Below are positions 26,344 through 36,000 of a stretch of DNA of 64,000 nt, in pieces (position 1 is the first letter of the stretch; every line of letters starts with the position of its first letter). Source of the DNA: Bacteroidia bacterium (lineage in GTDB: Bacteria > Bacteroidota > Bacteroidia > AKYH767-A > OLB10); assembly GCA_016788065.1 (NCBI GenBank), contig JAEUTI010000042.1:27857-91856 (forward strand). The letters run 5' to 3'. Below the pieces are notes generated by a model, which was given only the letters and a program-made list of their open reading frames with translations, was not told the origin of the DNA and made no database searches. The position numbers were made by a program, and so were the translations under genes.

Positions 26344-27597
26344 GTGTTTATTTATCTGAAACTTCTTAGAGAAAGTGTGCTGTTTGCCTTCCATGCACTG
26401 TCGGTGAATGTGCTTCGTACAGTCCTTTCATTACTGGGAATTACTATTGGGATTTTCACCATCATCGTAGTTTTTACGATAGTTGATGCACTTGAGCGAA
26501 ATGTAAAATCATCGGTTGCATCTCTGGGAGAGAATGTAATTTATGTCCAGAAATGGCCCTGGGCTTTTGGTGCAGAATACCCCTGGTGGAAATACTGGCA
26601 GCGCCCCTTACCCACCTTTCGTGAAATGGAAGAACTCAGCGAAAGATCAGGGCTAGCTGAAGCCATGGTATTTCAGGTTTTCCTTTCGGGGAAGACATTG
26701 AAATTTGGAGGATCATCACTGGAGAATTCCGATATAGCTGCAGTCTCCCATGATTTTAACAAAGTAAAAAGCTTTGAACTATCGGATGGCCGTTATTTTA
26801 CCGAAATGGAGTCTGCGGGAGGCCGACCCATGACTTTAATAGGAGCTGAAATTGCAGCCAGTTTGTTCAATGAAAGTGACCCGATTGGTAAAGAAATTCA
26901 AGCCATGGGCCGTAAACTCACTGTGATTGGAGTCTTTAAAAAAGAAGGCAGCAGTTTGCTGAATAGCAGTCTCGACAATACCGTTATTATCCCAGTGAAT
27001 TTTGCCAGAAATATTATGAATCTGAAATCGGAACGACTTGGCCCGATGATTCAGGTAAAAGGCAAACCCGGTGTTTCCAATGATGAGCTAACCGAGGACT
27101 TACGTGGCGTTATGCGTTCTATTCGGAGATTGCGTCCTTTTGAAGAAGATGATTTTGCATTGAATGAATCCAAATTACTTTCCAATCAGGTCTCTAGCTT
27201 ATTTGATGTTGTCGGATTAGCAGGCTGGATCATAGGTGGATTTTCGATTCTTGTTGGTGGTTTTGGCATTGCCAACATTATGTTTGTATCGGTTCGTGAG
27301 CGAACCAACCAAATTGGAATTCAAAAATCGCTGGGTGCAAAAAATTACTTCATCCTTTTTCAGTTTCTGGCTGAAGCAATTACCCTCTGTCTAATTGGTG
27401 GAGCTATTGGATTACTAATTGTATACGTCGTAGCATTAGCAGCAACTGAAATGATTGGGTTCGATTTAACCTTAACCATGGGTAACATCATTACCGGACT
27501 CCTCATTTCGGCAACAATTGGTATCATTTCAGGCTTTATTCCTGCCTACACTGCCTCCCAATTAGATCCGGTTGAAGCCATTCGCTCGAACGGATAA
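26344..27597 (+). CDS. MacB/FtsX-type ABC transporter permease
   Basis: A 417-residue inner-membrane permease of the MacB/FtsX fold. A first helix (about 20-45: LSLLGITIGIFTIIVVF) is followed by a periplasmic MacB-type core domain (about 50-275) and three C-terminal helices with the FtsX pattern (SIL-VGGFGIANIMFVSVRERTNQIGI, then KSLGAKNYFILFQFLAEA, ending DPVEAIRSNG). That last motif, P-EAIR, is the hallmark of the family. The start is GTG; no good ATG lies nearby. There is no ATP-binding subunit or membrane-fusion gene next to it, so its ATPase must be encoded elsewhere. Confidence 0.92.
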   Translation: MFIYLKLLRESVLFAFHALSVNVLRTVLSLLGITIGIFTIIVVFTIVDALERNVKSSVASLGENVIYVQKWPWAFGAEYPWWKYWQRPLPTFREMEELSERSGLAEAMVFQVFLSGKTLKFGGSSLENSDIAAVSHDFNKVKSFELSDGRYFTEMESAGGRPMTLIGAEIAASLFNESDPIGKEIQAMGRKLTVIGVFKKEGSSLLNSSLDNTVIIPVNFARNIMNLKSERLGPMIQVKGKPGVSNDELTEDLRGVMRSIRRLRPFEEDDFALNESKLLSNQVSSLFDVVGLAGWIIGGFSILVGGFGIANIMFVSVRERTNQIGIQKSLGAKNYFILFQFLAEAITLCLIGGAIGLLIVYVVALAATEMIGFDLTLTMGNIITGLLISATIGIISGFIPAYTASQLDPVEAIRSNG

Positions 27598-27652
27598 TTG
27601 TTAAAAACTTGTTAAATAATATTGAATTTTAGAAATTTCTGCAAGCATGATA

Positions 27653-27674
27653 AAATATGATATATATCATATTT
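27653..27674. repeat. Perfect 22-bp A+T palindrome
   Basis: The half-site AAATATGATAT (27653-27663) is followed directly by its exact complement ATATCATATTT (27664-27674) with no loop. It lies in a 212-base intergenic region after the ABC permease and beyond the 3' end of the XRE regulator gene. It is too A+T-rich for a good terminator and could be a protein-binding site. Confidence 0.6.
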
Positions 27675-27784
27675 AGTTTCACTTTCGAATGTAGAATTTT
27701 TTCGACCAAGTTGATTTTTAGGGTAATAGATGCCACATAAGCCAATTTTCAATTGACCTCCCAGCAGGAATCAGATTGGTAATT

Positions 27785-27802
27785 GAGCTTGAAAACAAGC
27801 TC
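27785..27802 (-). terminator. Possible terminator hairpin after the XRE gene
   Basis: GAGCTTG (27785-27791) and CAAGCTC (27796-27802) form a 7-bp stem with a 4-base loop, just past the stop of the minus-strand XRE gene. No T-run follows on the minus strand, so the call is weak. Confidence 0.35.
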
Positions 27803-27809
27803 ATCATCC

Positions 27810-28025
27810 TTAATTTTTAAACAGTTCGCTGATATGAACGTTTAATGCATTGCTGATTTTAAAAAGTGTAAAAATGGTCACGTTTGTCTGCCCAGATTCT
27901 ATTCTTGACATAGTGGCCTTTTCAAAATCGCATAAATTCGCAAGATCTGATTGTGATAATTTTTTGTCTTTCCTGATAGATTTGATGCGAGCACCAATCT
28001 CAATCAGGATCTTAGTTTGTGGCAT
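27810..28025 (-). CDS. XRE-family helix-turn-helix transcriptional regulator
   Basis: A 71-residue protein made of one lambda-Cro/C1-type HTH domain: IGARIKSIRKDKKLSQSDLANLCDFEKATMSRIESGQTN... with the SQSDLA helix and the recognition helix ATMSRIESG clearly visible. There is no sensor or dimerisation domain. It is divergent from the T9SS cytochrome gene (285 bases between starts), which is a plausible target, though no shared operator was identified. Small XRE proteins may also come from toxin-antitoxin or restriction-modification loci, but no partner gene is nearby. Confidence 0.92.
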   Translation of the reverse strand: MPQTKILIEIGARIKSIRKDKKLSQSDLANLCDFEKATMSRIESGQTNVTIFTLFKISNALNVHISELFKN

Positions 28026-28310
28026 AGGTTGTTACTTACGCAATGATGTAAATAATTCTTAACATAAAAGTTGTTTTAAATAACAATCGCAGTAATGTAG
28101 ATTCATTATAAATAAATTGAGGATTTGTTAAAGGTTTTTCAATCAAATTTGTTCCAAGTAGCGTGAGACCGCCTTTGTCAGGTTGGTGCAAAAACATGTT
28201 AGCAAACTGTCAAAAAGCCTTGATTTTCCCGTTTTTTGTATTTAACTTAGCGTTCTGATTTTCCCAATCAATTCTACCCCAGGGATGCCAAACAATCCTA
28301 ATTTCATCTA

Positions 28311-30248
28311 ATGAAAAACAGTTTACTGGTTCTAGGAGTACTTTGTAGCCTCATACTCATATTAAGTAATTTCACGATTAAAATGGATGCGGCTCAGCCG
28401 TTTCATACTCCGCAGGAATTAGCCATAATTCAGCACCGGATGCAGACACCTATTGGTCCCGGGGAATACTTTCAGCCTTCTTCAAGTTGCAGAGGTTGCC
28501 ATGGGTTTGATACTTTGGGTTTTGCAAATGTTGATGAAAATGGAATCGATGTGAACTTATTTGATCGCTGGCAAAGCACTATGATGGCACTAAGTGCTAA
28601 AGATCCATTATGGAGAGCAAAGGTTAGCCAGGAAATATTAGTAAATCCGGCTCATGCATTAGGGTTACAGACGAAATGCACATCGTGTCATGCTCCAATG
28701 GGACATTACAATGCTATTTACCATGGAGCCACTTCCTATACCATTGCAGATCTTGTAAATGATTCTTTGGGTTTGGATGGTGTTTCTTGTGCGGGTTGTC
28801 ATACCATCGGACCATCGGTTGGTTCAACTTTTTCAGGAATCATTCCCTACGATACCACCCGAAATATATATGGGCCTTTTACATTCCCATTTGCGGGCCC
28901 CATGCAATTATATGAAGGATATACTCCTGTTTACAGTCCGCATATGGACAATTCAGCAGTTTGTTCTTCCTGTCATACCCTAATTACTGAGACAGTTGAT
29001 TTAGCAGGAAATTATACCGGCGGACAATTTGTTGAACAAGCAACGTACCATGAATATCTGAATTCTGATTTTCCGGCAAACAATATAAAATGCCAGACCT
29101 GCCATATGCCTCAGGTTGCCGATCCAATTGTAATTGCGAACGGCTATTTATCTTTACAGGCCAGATTTCCATTTAATCAGCACACATTCGCAGGGGCCAA
29201 CCATTTTATGCTTGACCTGATAAAGAATAATAAGAGCAGCCTGGATATAAATGTTCCTGATGCCAATTTCGATAGTTCGATGGCTGCGAATTTGCACATG
29301 TTGCAAAAGCAGTCTGTCGAATTTGAATTGATTAATGATGGCATTACCGGAGACACTGCCTATTTCAGAGTAAAAATCACTAATAAAGCAGGACACAAGT
29401 TCCCATCTGGTTATCCATCGCGTCGGGCCGTATTACAACTCGTAATGCTGGATGCATTCAATGATACGATCTTCCGTTCCGGAATTTTCGATTCAGAATA
29501 CAGGGTTACCGGAGAAACACCGCAATTCGAACAACATCATGCGGTAATTAATCAGGATAACAAAACACAGATTTATGAAATGGTGATGGGTGATGTAAAT
29601 GGCGACTTTACCTCTGTGTTAGAACGTGCAGCAATTTTATTAAAAGATAATCGGATTCCTCCTACCGGATTTACCACAACTGCTCCGATGTACGACACTG
29701 TAATGATATCGGCCGATGCACTTGCAGATGCTGATTTCAATAAAGTTGGTTCTGTAGAAGGAAGTGGAATTGATGAGGTAATTTACAAAATTCCGGTTGC
29801 CGGTTATACCGGGACGGTTTCTGTCAAGGCCAAACTATATTATCAGGCAGTTCCTCCAAAATGGCTCGATGAAATGTTTACTTTGAACAGTGCAGCTATT
29901 GATACCTTCCGGAATATGTACATGGCAGCTGATAAGGATCCTATTCTGGTTGCTGCAGATAGTCTCACCGATGTTTTGAGCGGCATTAATCAATTAAACA
30001 CTGTTAAAGAAGACATACAGGTTTGGCCAACCATTACGTCCGGGCGTGAAATAAATTTCACTATCCACACAAACAATCCGGTTGTCACTGTCAGCTTGTA
30101 TACTTCCAATGGAAAAAAAATAAGTCAATTGAATAACAGATACACAAAAGGCACTCATAAGTATACGCTGCCTGATGTTGCCGGGACTTATCTGTTGAAA
30201 ATAACGACATCTGAAAAATCATATTACAAAAAAATAGTAAAATATTAA
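28311..30248 (+). CDS. Five-heme c-type cytochrome with T9SS sorting domain
   Basis: A 645-residue exported protein. The N-terminus has a hydrophobic signal segment (about 4-22). Five CxxCH heme motifs lie in the first 265 residues: C60RGCH, C123TSCH, C160AGCH, C218SSCH and C261QTCH. The segment around WQSTMMALSAKDPLW between the first two is typical of multiheme cytochrome c family proteins. Residues about 330-540 form a beta-rich domain, and the last 75 or so residues (from VWPTITSGREI to the end, with YLLKITTSEKSYYKKIVKY) look like a type A T9SS C-terminal domain, so the protein should be surface-attached or secreted. It is followed by another T9SS cargo gene. Electron partner unknown. Confidence 0.9.
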   Translation: MKNSLLVLGVLCSLILILSNFTIKMDAAQPFHTPQELAIIQHRMQTPIGPGEYFQPSSSCRGCHGFDTLGFANVDENGIDVNLFDRWQSTMMALSAKDPLWRAKVSQEILVNPAHALGLQTKCTSCHAPMGHYNAIYHGATSYTIADLVNDSLGLDGVSCAGCHTIGPSVGSTFSGIIPYDTTRNIYGPFTFPFAGPMQLYEGYTPVYSPHMDNSAVCSSCHTLITETVDLAGNYTGGQFVEQATYHEYLNSDFPANNIKCQTCHMPQVADPIVIANGYLSLQARFPFNQHTFAGANHFMLDLIKNNKSSLDINVPDANFDSSMAANLHMLQKQSVEFELINDGITGDTAYFRVKITNKAGHKFPSGYPSRRAVLQLVMLDAFNDTIFRSGIFDSEYRVTGETPQFEQHHAVINQDNKTQIYEMVMGDVNGDFTSVLERAAILLKDNRIPPTGFTTTAPMYDTVMISADALADADFNKVGSVEGSGIDEVIYKIPVAGYTGTVSVKAKLYYQAVPPKWLDEMFTLNSAAIDTFRNMYMAADKDPILVAADSLTDVLSGINQLNTVKEDIQVWPTITSGREINFTIHTNNPVVTVSLYTSNGKKISQLNNRYTKGTHKYTLPDVAGTYLLKITTSEKSYYKKIVKY

Positions 30249-30301
30249 TTTGAATTCCTGACCACATCATATCAATCGCAAAAACCAAAAACTCCAATTA
30301 A

Positions 30302-33169
30302 ATGAAAAAAACATTACGTATTGCAACCATGGCGATGCTTCTCTGCAGCATGAATGCGCTTCAACAGCAGGCAGCAGCTCAGCCAACCTTTACCAATGCC
30401 AACAGCAGACTTACTAACTCCAACTTCCGAAGTGGATGTGCAGTTACAGTTGTTGACGTTAATAATGACGGGCTTGATGATATCGTCAGGATGAATCAGG
30501 GTCATATGATTAACCTGGAGCTACAGGACAGAGAAGGGAATTTTGAAAACTACTTTATTGCCGATATTTCTCCGGGAGGTGGAAGCTCATGGGCGATGAC
30601 CATGGCTGATGTGGATCACAATGGATGGAAAGATGTTGTTGCTGATGGCGCAAGTGGAATTCGCTTGGTGAAGATATTCGAATCGGGAGGTGTGATTACT
30701 TCTACTAATACACTTCTTGCCAATTCAGGCTTCTTTTTGCAGAATGCAACTTTCTGCGATATGAATAATGATGGATGGATTGATCTCTTTTGTTGCGATG
30801 ACAACGATGCAAGTAAGCTTTATCTGAATGATGGCGCCGGGAATCTGAACCCTTCTACCTTTGTGAATTTTGCAGTAAACCCAACAGTATTTTATGGTGG
30901 TGATCCTGCTGATTCCGGAAATTACGGAAGTGCATGGATTGATTTCGATAATGATCAGGATCTTGATTTATATGTTGCACATTGCCGTCAGAGCACTTCC
31001 AGTCCAACTGATTTACGCAGAATTAACCGCTTGTTCGTAAACGATGGCTCTAACAATTTTACGGAGCAGGCAGGAGCATTTGGTATTGATGTAGGCTGGC
31101 AAACATGGACTTCAAGTTTTGGAGATATTGATAATGATGGCGACCTGGATCTGATGCTTACCAACCATGATCATACAAGCCAGATATTTGAAAATGATGG
31201 CACCGGTCACTATACTGAACTTACCAATACAGGATTTAACACCAACTCTATCACACCAATTGAATCTGTAATGGAAGATTTTGATAATGATGGATTCATC
31301 GACATTTTAGTAACCGGTGATGAGTGGGTTTACCATCGTAACAACGGTAACAAAACTTTCACCAGAGTAACATCCATGTTTGCAAACAATGGAATGCTGT
31401 CATTTGCAACAGGTGATTTGAATCATGATGGCTTCATTGATATTTATGCTTCCTATGGAAATATTTATCAATCACCTTCCAACACCTATGATGATGTGTT
31501 GTATCTGAACAATAAAAACAGCAATAATTTTATTACTTTCAATCTTGAAGGAACAACCAGTAACAAAGGAGCAATTGGAGCACGCGCAACCATCTATGGT
31601 CCCTGGGGAGTTCAAATCCGTGAAGTAAGAGCCGGCGAAAGCTATGGTACCTGCAACTCATTTCAATTGCATTTCGGTTTGGGACAAGAAACCGATGTAG
31701 ATTCTGCTGTTGTATGGTTTCCTTCAGGAAACACCACTACATTTACGAATTTAGATGCAAATCAATTTGTAACTGTTGTTGAAGGAGGCTGTACTGTTAC
31801 AGGAAATATCATTCCTGGTCCATATATTATTTGCACCGGACAAACACTTACATTAAATGCCCCTGCAGGATTTACTTCTTATTTATGGAATGATGGAAGT
31901 ACAGGTGCTTCCCTTACTGTTTCTGCTGCCGGAAGTTATAATGTAATGGTAACTGATGCTTTAGGTTGTTCTAACATTTCTGCAAGCATAGAATTACTGG
32001 TTAGTCCTGATGAAACTCCAACTGTTTCCACTACCGGTGATCTTATTTTCTGCGAAGGCGGATCAACAACACTCACAAGTACTGCCGCACTCTCCTATGT
32101 GTGGTCTGATGGCTCCACGTCTCAAAGCATTACACCATCCACAACAGGATGTTATACTGTAACTATTCAGGGAGTTTGTAACACTTTCTCCTCTACTCCT
32201 GTTTGTGTAACGGTATTGGATGCTCCTGAACCTGTAACAACAGGTGCTGCAGGACCGCCATTATCTACGCTGTTGCTTTCAGCTACCGGCGATAGTCTTT
32301 CCTGGTATGATCAGCAAACAGGTGGCACATTGCTGGCTAATGGAAGTTCTTATACTACTCCACCATTGGCGACTACTACAACCTATTGGGTTGACAATAC
32401 TACGAGCTACCCTGGAGATGTTTCATTTACCGGACAAACTTATCATTCAGGAACAGCATTCAGCGGAAGTGGAGCAACCAATTCCAATGTTGAGTTTGAT
32501 GTATTGGGTAATGCTACTCTGGTATCAGTAAAAGTTTATACCGACACTCCGGGTGATCGTGAAATTCAGCTTAAGAATGCTGCCGGCACCGTTTTAAACA
32601 GCTTACTGGTAAACATTCCTATTGACAGTTCACGAGTAACATTAAACTTTCCATTAGTACCTGGTACCGGTTATGAACTTACAACAAATCCTGTAGTTAA
32701 TAATTCAAGTTTCGGATTTAACGGACCACGTTTGCGCAGAAGCAGTACAGGTGTTGCTTATCCTTATCAGGTAGCAAATGTTATTTCCTTGACCGGATCA
32801 AATCAAGGTGGGTCATTCTACTACTATTTCTATGACTGGGAAGTACAAGAGCCTTCATACGTATGTGTGAGCGACCGTGTTCCTGTTGTTGCTGATATTA
32901 CAACCGGCATAGGCTCTGTAAATGCTACTGATGGAATTCAGGTTTATCCTAACCCTGCAAGCTATGAAGTAACCGTTGAATTTGCTGAAGCAACCATGGG
33001 CAGTGTTGAATTAACTGATCTTTCAGGAAGAGTAATTAAAACACAAGCTATTGCTCTTGCTACTTCAGGTAAAGTTAAAATCGATCTTTCAGGAATTGCA
33101 AAAGGATCTTATCAGTTGAGAATTTTATCTGACAAATCAGAATCAGTTAAAAGAATCACAGTAAAATAA
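30302..33169 (+). CDS. Secreted VCBS/FG-GAP propeller protein with ASPIC/UnbV and T9SS domains
   Basis: A 955-residue exported protein (signal peptide about 1-26). Seven calcium-type D-x-(D/N)-x-D/N-G repeats, at about residues 52, 103, 153, 214, 275, 326 and 372, fit a seven-bladed integrin-alpha-like beta-propeller. An ASPIC/UnbV domain follows at about 424-490 (GAIGARATIYGPWG..IREVRAGESYGT). Then come Ig-like or PKD-like segments (about 495-640, with CxG...YVWSDGS patterns), a beta-sandwich region, and a C-terminal T9SS type A domain (IQVYPNPASYEVTVEF to ...KRITVK). It lies 53 bases after the cytochrome gene, probably in one transcript. Role in adhesion or polymer handling is inferred. Confidence 0.92.
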   Translation: MKKTLRIATMAMLLCSMNALQQQAAAQPTFTNANSRLTNSNFRSGCAVTVVDVNNDGLDDIVRMNQGHMINLELQDREGNFENYFIADISPGGGSSWAMTMADVDHNGWKDVVADGASGIRLVKIFESGGVITSTNTLLANSGFFLQNATFCDMNNDGWIDLFCCDDNDASKLYLNDGAGNLNPSTFVNFAVNPTVFYGGDPADSGNYGSAWIDFDNDQDLDLYVAHCRQSTSSPTDLRRINRLFVNDGSNNFTEQAGAFGIDVGWQTWTSSFGDIDNDGDLDLMLTNHDHTSQIFENDGTGHYTELTNTGFNTNSITPIESVMEDFDNDGFIDILVTGDEWVYHRNNGNKTFTRVTSMFANNGMLSFATGDLNHDGFIDIYASYGNIYQSPSNTYDDVLYLNNKNSNNFITFNLEGTTSNKGAIGARATIYGPWGVQIREVRAGESYGTCNSFQLHFGLGQETDVDSAVVWFPSGNTTTFTNLDANQFVTVVEGGCTVTGNIIPGPYIICTGQTLTLNAPAGFTSYLWNDGSTGASLTVSAAGSYNVMVTDALGCSNISASIELLVSPDETPTVSTTGDLIFCEGGSTTLTSTAALSYVWSDGSTSQSITPSTTGCYTVTIQGVCNTFSSTPVCVTVLDAPEPVTTGAAGPPLSTLLLSATGDSLSWYDQQTGGTLLANGSSYTTPPLATTTTYWVDNTTSYPGDVSFTGQTYHSGTAFSGSGATNSNVEFDVLGNATLVSVKVYTDTPGDREIQLKNAAGTVLNSLLVNIPIDSSRVTLNFPLVPGTGYELTTNPVVNNSSFGFNGPRLRRSSTGVAYPYQVANVISLTGSNQGGSFYYYFYDWEVQEPSYVCVSDRVPVVADITTGIGSVNATDGIQVYPNPASYEVTVEFAEATMGSVELTDLSGRVIKTQAIALATSGKVKIDLSGIAKGSYQLRILSDKSESVKRITVK

Positions 33170-33183
33170 TAAAGTACCGATAT

Positions 33184-33218
33184 AAAAAAAGGCTCCGGAA
33201 TCCGGAGCCTTTTTTTTT
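33184..33218. terminator. Bidirectional terminator between the propeller gene and pyk
   Basis: An A-run, GGCTCCGG (33191-33198), loop AAT, CCGGAGCC (33202-33209), and a T-run of about ten. The A/T runs on both sides make it work for the plus-strand gene and for pyk on the minus strand. Confidence 0.93.
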
Positions 33219-33238
33219 GGCAAATATTTTTATTTTTT

Positions 33239-34669
33239 TTAGTTGATCACATTTAATTTGATCGTATTCGCCATTCCTCTTTCATCCAATGGTGTACTGA
33301 AAACATTGATAGCCATGTCGCCGGTTTCCAGATAACCTTTTTCTTTGAGAAAAAATTTGATATCTTTAATAGTGTTGTCGGTACTTTCATATTTATTGTA
33401 GAAAAAAGCCTGAACACCCCAAACCAGACTAAGCATATTCAAAATACTTCTGTTGTCCGTAAAAATAAAAATATTGCAGTCGGGGCGCTGACTCGAAATG
33501 CGGTAAGCGGTATAACCTGAATGCGTCATCGCAATAATTGCTTTCGCACCCGATTGCTGTGCCATTACACAGGAATTATAACATACCGAATCAGAAATAA
33601 AAGATTTAGAATGCTTCACCGGTTGAATATGACGGTTGTAAATCACAGATTCACTTTCCACCATTGCAATAATCTTTGTCATTGATTCAATAACCTTAAC
33701 GGGGAACTGTCCAACAGAAGTTTCGGCGCTTAACATCAGTGCATCTGCGCCATCGAAAACAGCATTGGCAACATCATTAGTTTCGGCTCTGGTCGGGCGA
33801 TAGTTCAGAATCATGCTTTCCATCATTTGAGTAGCGATGATTACCGGCTTGGAGGCTGCAATGGCTTTGCTCACAAGCATTTTTTGAATCACCGGCACTT
33901 TCTCCATGGCCATTTCCACACCCAAATCGCCTCTTGCAACCATGATAGCATCGGTTGCTTTCACAATATTATCGATATCACGAACTGCTTCCGGTTTTTC
34001 GATTTTGGCAATTACTCGGGTGGTTTTATTGTTTTGCTTTATAATTTCTTTAAGTTCTGAAATATCTGTTGCCGAACGAACAAAGGAGAGACCTATCCAT
34101 TCCACATTATTTTTAAGAGCAAACTCCAGATCTTCTTTATCCTTTTCAGTAAGAGATGGGAGTGAAATTTTAGTGTAGGGAAGATTAATTCCTTTCTTAG
34201 AAGATAAAGGACCACCATGAATTACTTTTGCAGTTACTTCTTCCTTTTCGGCTTTAGCAATAACCTGCAGTTCAATTTTCCCATCATCAATCAATACTGT
34301 ATCCCCAACATGCACATCATCATGAAACAGTGGATACTTAATTTGTATTTTTTCTTTTGTACCGATGCATTTAACGATTGTCAGAATCAGAGTTTCATCT
34401 TCAGTAAGATGAATAAGATTATTTTCAATATCACCGATACGCATTTTGGGGCCTTGTAAATCATACAGAACGGCAACTTTCAGCTTTTTATCTTCATTCA
34501 GCTTCCGAACCATATCAATTGCTTCCTGATGCATTGCATGATCACCATGAGAAGCATTAATTCGGCAAACATTTACACCGGCTTTAATCATTGCTTCAAG
34601 CACACCCGGAGCCATTGATGCAGGCCCCATGGTGGCAATGATTTTAGTTTTATTTAATTTTTTTACCAT
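33239..34669 (-). CDS. pyk: Pyruvate kinase
   Basis: Final step of glycolysis. The 476-residue protein shows the N-terminal TKIIATMGPAS, the ASHGDH segment, KIEKPEAVRDIDNI, the MVARGDLGVEM metal and phosphate-site region and the signature IATQMMESMILNYRPTRAETNDVANAV, then the C-terminal allosteric domain. Length is typical. Follows the IPExxxVDY gene by 15 bases in one transcript, an order common in Bacteroidota. Confidence 0.98.
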   Translation of the reverse strand: MVKKLNKTKIIATMGPASMAPGVLEAMIKAGVNVCRINASHGDHAMHQEAIDMVRKLNEDKKLKVAVLYDLQGPKMRIGDIENNLIHLTEDETLILTIVKCIGTKEKIQIKYPLFHDDVHVGDTVLIDDGKIELQVIAKAEKEEVTAKVIHGGPLSSKKGINLPYTKISLPSLTEKDKEDLEFALKNNVEWIGLSFVRSATDISELKEIIKQNNKTTRVIAKIEKPEAVRDIDNIVKATDAIMVARGDLGVEMAMEKVPVIQKMLVSKAIAASKPVIIATQMMESMILNYRPTRAETNDVANAVFDGADALMLSAETSVGQFPVKVIESMTKIIAMVESESVIYNRHIQPVKHSKSFISDSVCYNSCVMAQQSGAKAIIAMTHSGYTAYRISSQRPDCNIFIFTDNRSILNMLSLVWGVQAFFYNKYESTDNTIKDIKFFLKEKGYLETGDMAINVFSTPLDERGMANTIKLNVIN

Positions 34670-34684
34670 TTCTTTTTTCGAAAT

Positions 34685-35134
34685 CTAATTTTCTGTAAGT
34701 AACAAAAATCCATCAGCCGATTTTAATTCAAACGGATCGGCTTCATAGGCACCTGAAACAAGTTCAATGCTGCGAACTAATTTTATAAAATCACCGGGAT
34801 CAATTCCGGTATAGGCACCGGAAATAAGAATGAAATAATCTATATTTTTTAATTCAGGAATAAAGAATCCGGTACCGGCTTTATCGCGATTGGATATAAC
34901 ATGGTAGGTTTCATGATCATGACCATCTCCTGTAAAATGAGAATGTCGTGTGGATGAGCCCGGTTTACCTGCCGGCAATACAATATCATCCATCCGGCAC
35001 AGATTAATGCCAAGTGCTTCATTTAATTCGAATACAAATCGATAATCGCGAAAACCGCAAAGCACAGCTATAAGAAGGAAATCATATTCCTGCTCAAAAT
35101 CTAATTTCAGGATTTTCTTCGACATTGAATTCAA
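34685..35134 (-). CDS. IPExxxVDY family protein
   Basis: A 149-residue Bacteroidota-specific protein. The family motif is present with one change (IPELKNIDY rather than IPExxxVDY), followed by FILISG; the N-terminal half has YDFLLIAVLCGFRDYRFVFELNEALGINL, typical for the family. Function is unknown. It is regularly found upstream of pyk, as here. Two Met codons (35134 and 35125) are possible starts; the -7 box at 35149-35156 allows either. Confidence 0.88.
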   Translation of the reverse strand: MNSMSKKILKLDFEQEYDFLLIAVLCGFRDYRFVFELNEALGINLCRMDDIVLPAGKPGSSTRHSHFTGDGHDHETYHVISNRDKAGTGFFIPELKNIDYFILISGAYTGIDPGDFIKLVRSIELVSGAYEADPFELKSADGFLLLTEN

Positions 35135-35148
35135 CCGGTTGCGCGAAG

Positions 35149-35156
35149 CGAAGTTA
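35149..35156 (-). promoter_or_regulatory. -7 promoter box for the IPExxxVDY-pyk operon
   Basis: Minus-strand TAACTTCG, one mismatch from TAnnTTTG, 14 bases before the longer ATG. Confidence 0.45.
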
Positions 35157-35211
35157 CTTCAATGCAAGGGCTGCAGGTGTTAACCTGAAAAAAAATATGA
35201 ACACTAAAATG

Positions 35212-35922
35212 TCAGAATTGTTGCAGGCGACAAGAGAGTGCTAAACCAAAAGAAATATTTGTAAACTCCGATTTTGGATCTTTAACATCCATAAGTCCTT
35301 TGCTATAAAAACCACTGATTTCCAGTCCATCACGTAAAATATATCCGGCTGAAATGAGTATACCTGCATCGTTTTTGGTGAAGTCTGCCATATCGGAACT
35401 TTGCTCTTTAATTTCAGTGATTGTTAAGTTACCGTTATTGACTGTTGATATGGATCTGTTATCGGCGTAGCGCGCTTTCATTAACATGGCACCATATATA
35501 CCGGCACCAAGGGTCACTTTACTTTCCATCTTATAAGTCACCATAATTGGCCATTCAACATAATACAAATCCGTTTTCTGCAGCCCTTTTTCATGAATGC
35601 TCAGCGATTGTTCATCAGTTGTAACAACGGTTGTATAGTCGGGTTTTACTCGCGAACCTTTTATAGAAAATGAAATTCCCGGCTCAACGTGAAGATGGTC
35701 ATTTATAGCAACACTGAAAAACCCACCGAAGGCAGGACCACTTTTCATTATTGGTTTCGATTGTTTCTTAGAGTAGCTTCCCTGAATATTTGCAAACTGC
35801 AACGCAGTTCTGGAATACCAGGAAATCTTAATTTCTTCCGAAATGAACCGATTTTGTCCCATCGCAGGAACACTCAATAACCAGATCAGACAAGATAAAA
35901 TGAAGATATAAGTGTTCTTCAT
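35212..35922 (-). CDS. Outer-membrane beta-barrel protein, porin-like
   Basis: A 236-residue exported protein with a clear signal peptide (MKNTYIFILSCLIWLLS...AMGQ) followed by alternating strands typical of a small outer-membrane barrel (PAFGGFFSVAINDHLHVEPGISFSIKG, YYVEWPIMVTYKME, TLGAGIYGAMLMKARY) and ending ...SFGLALSCRLQQF with a C-terminal Phe. This matches the 'porin family/outer membrane beta-barrel' proteins of Bacteroidota. No specific role can be given. Confidence 0.85.
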   Translation of the reverse strand: MKNTYIFILSCLIWLLSVPAMGQNRFISEEIKISWYSRTALQFANIQGSYSKKQSKPIMKSGPAFGGFFSVAINDHLHVEPGISFSIKGSRVKPDYTTVVTTDEQSLSIHEKGLQKTDLYYVEWPIMVTYKMESKVTLGAGIYGAMLMKARYADNRSISTVNNGNLTITEIKEQSSDMADFTKNDAGILISAGYILRDGLEISGFYSKGLMDVKDPKSEFTNISFGLALSCRLQQF

Positions 35923-36000
35923 GTGTAATTTGTTTTAGGGGAAATTGTAATATTGCTTCCTTGTACGGAAATGTTTCCGTTCAGGTTTACTTTTAAGGAA

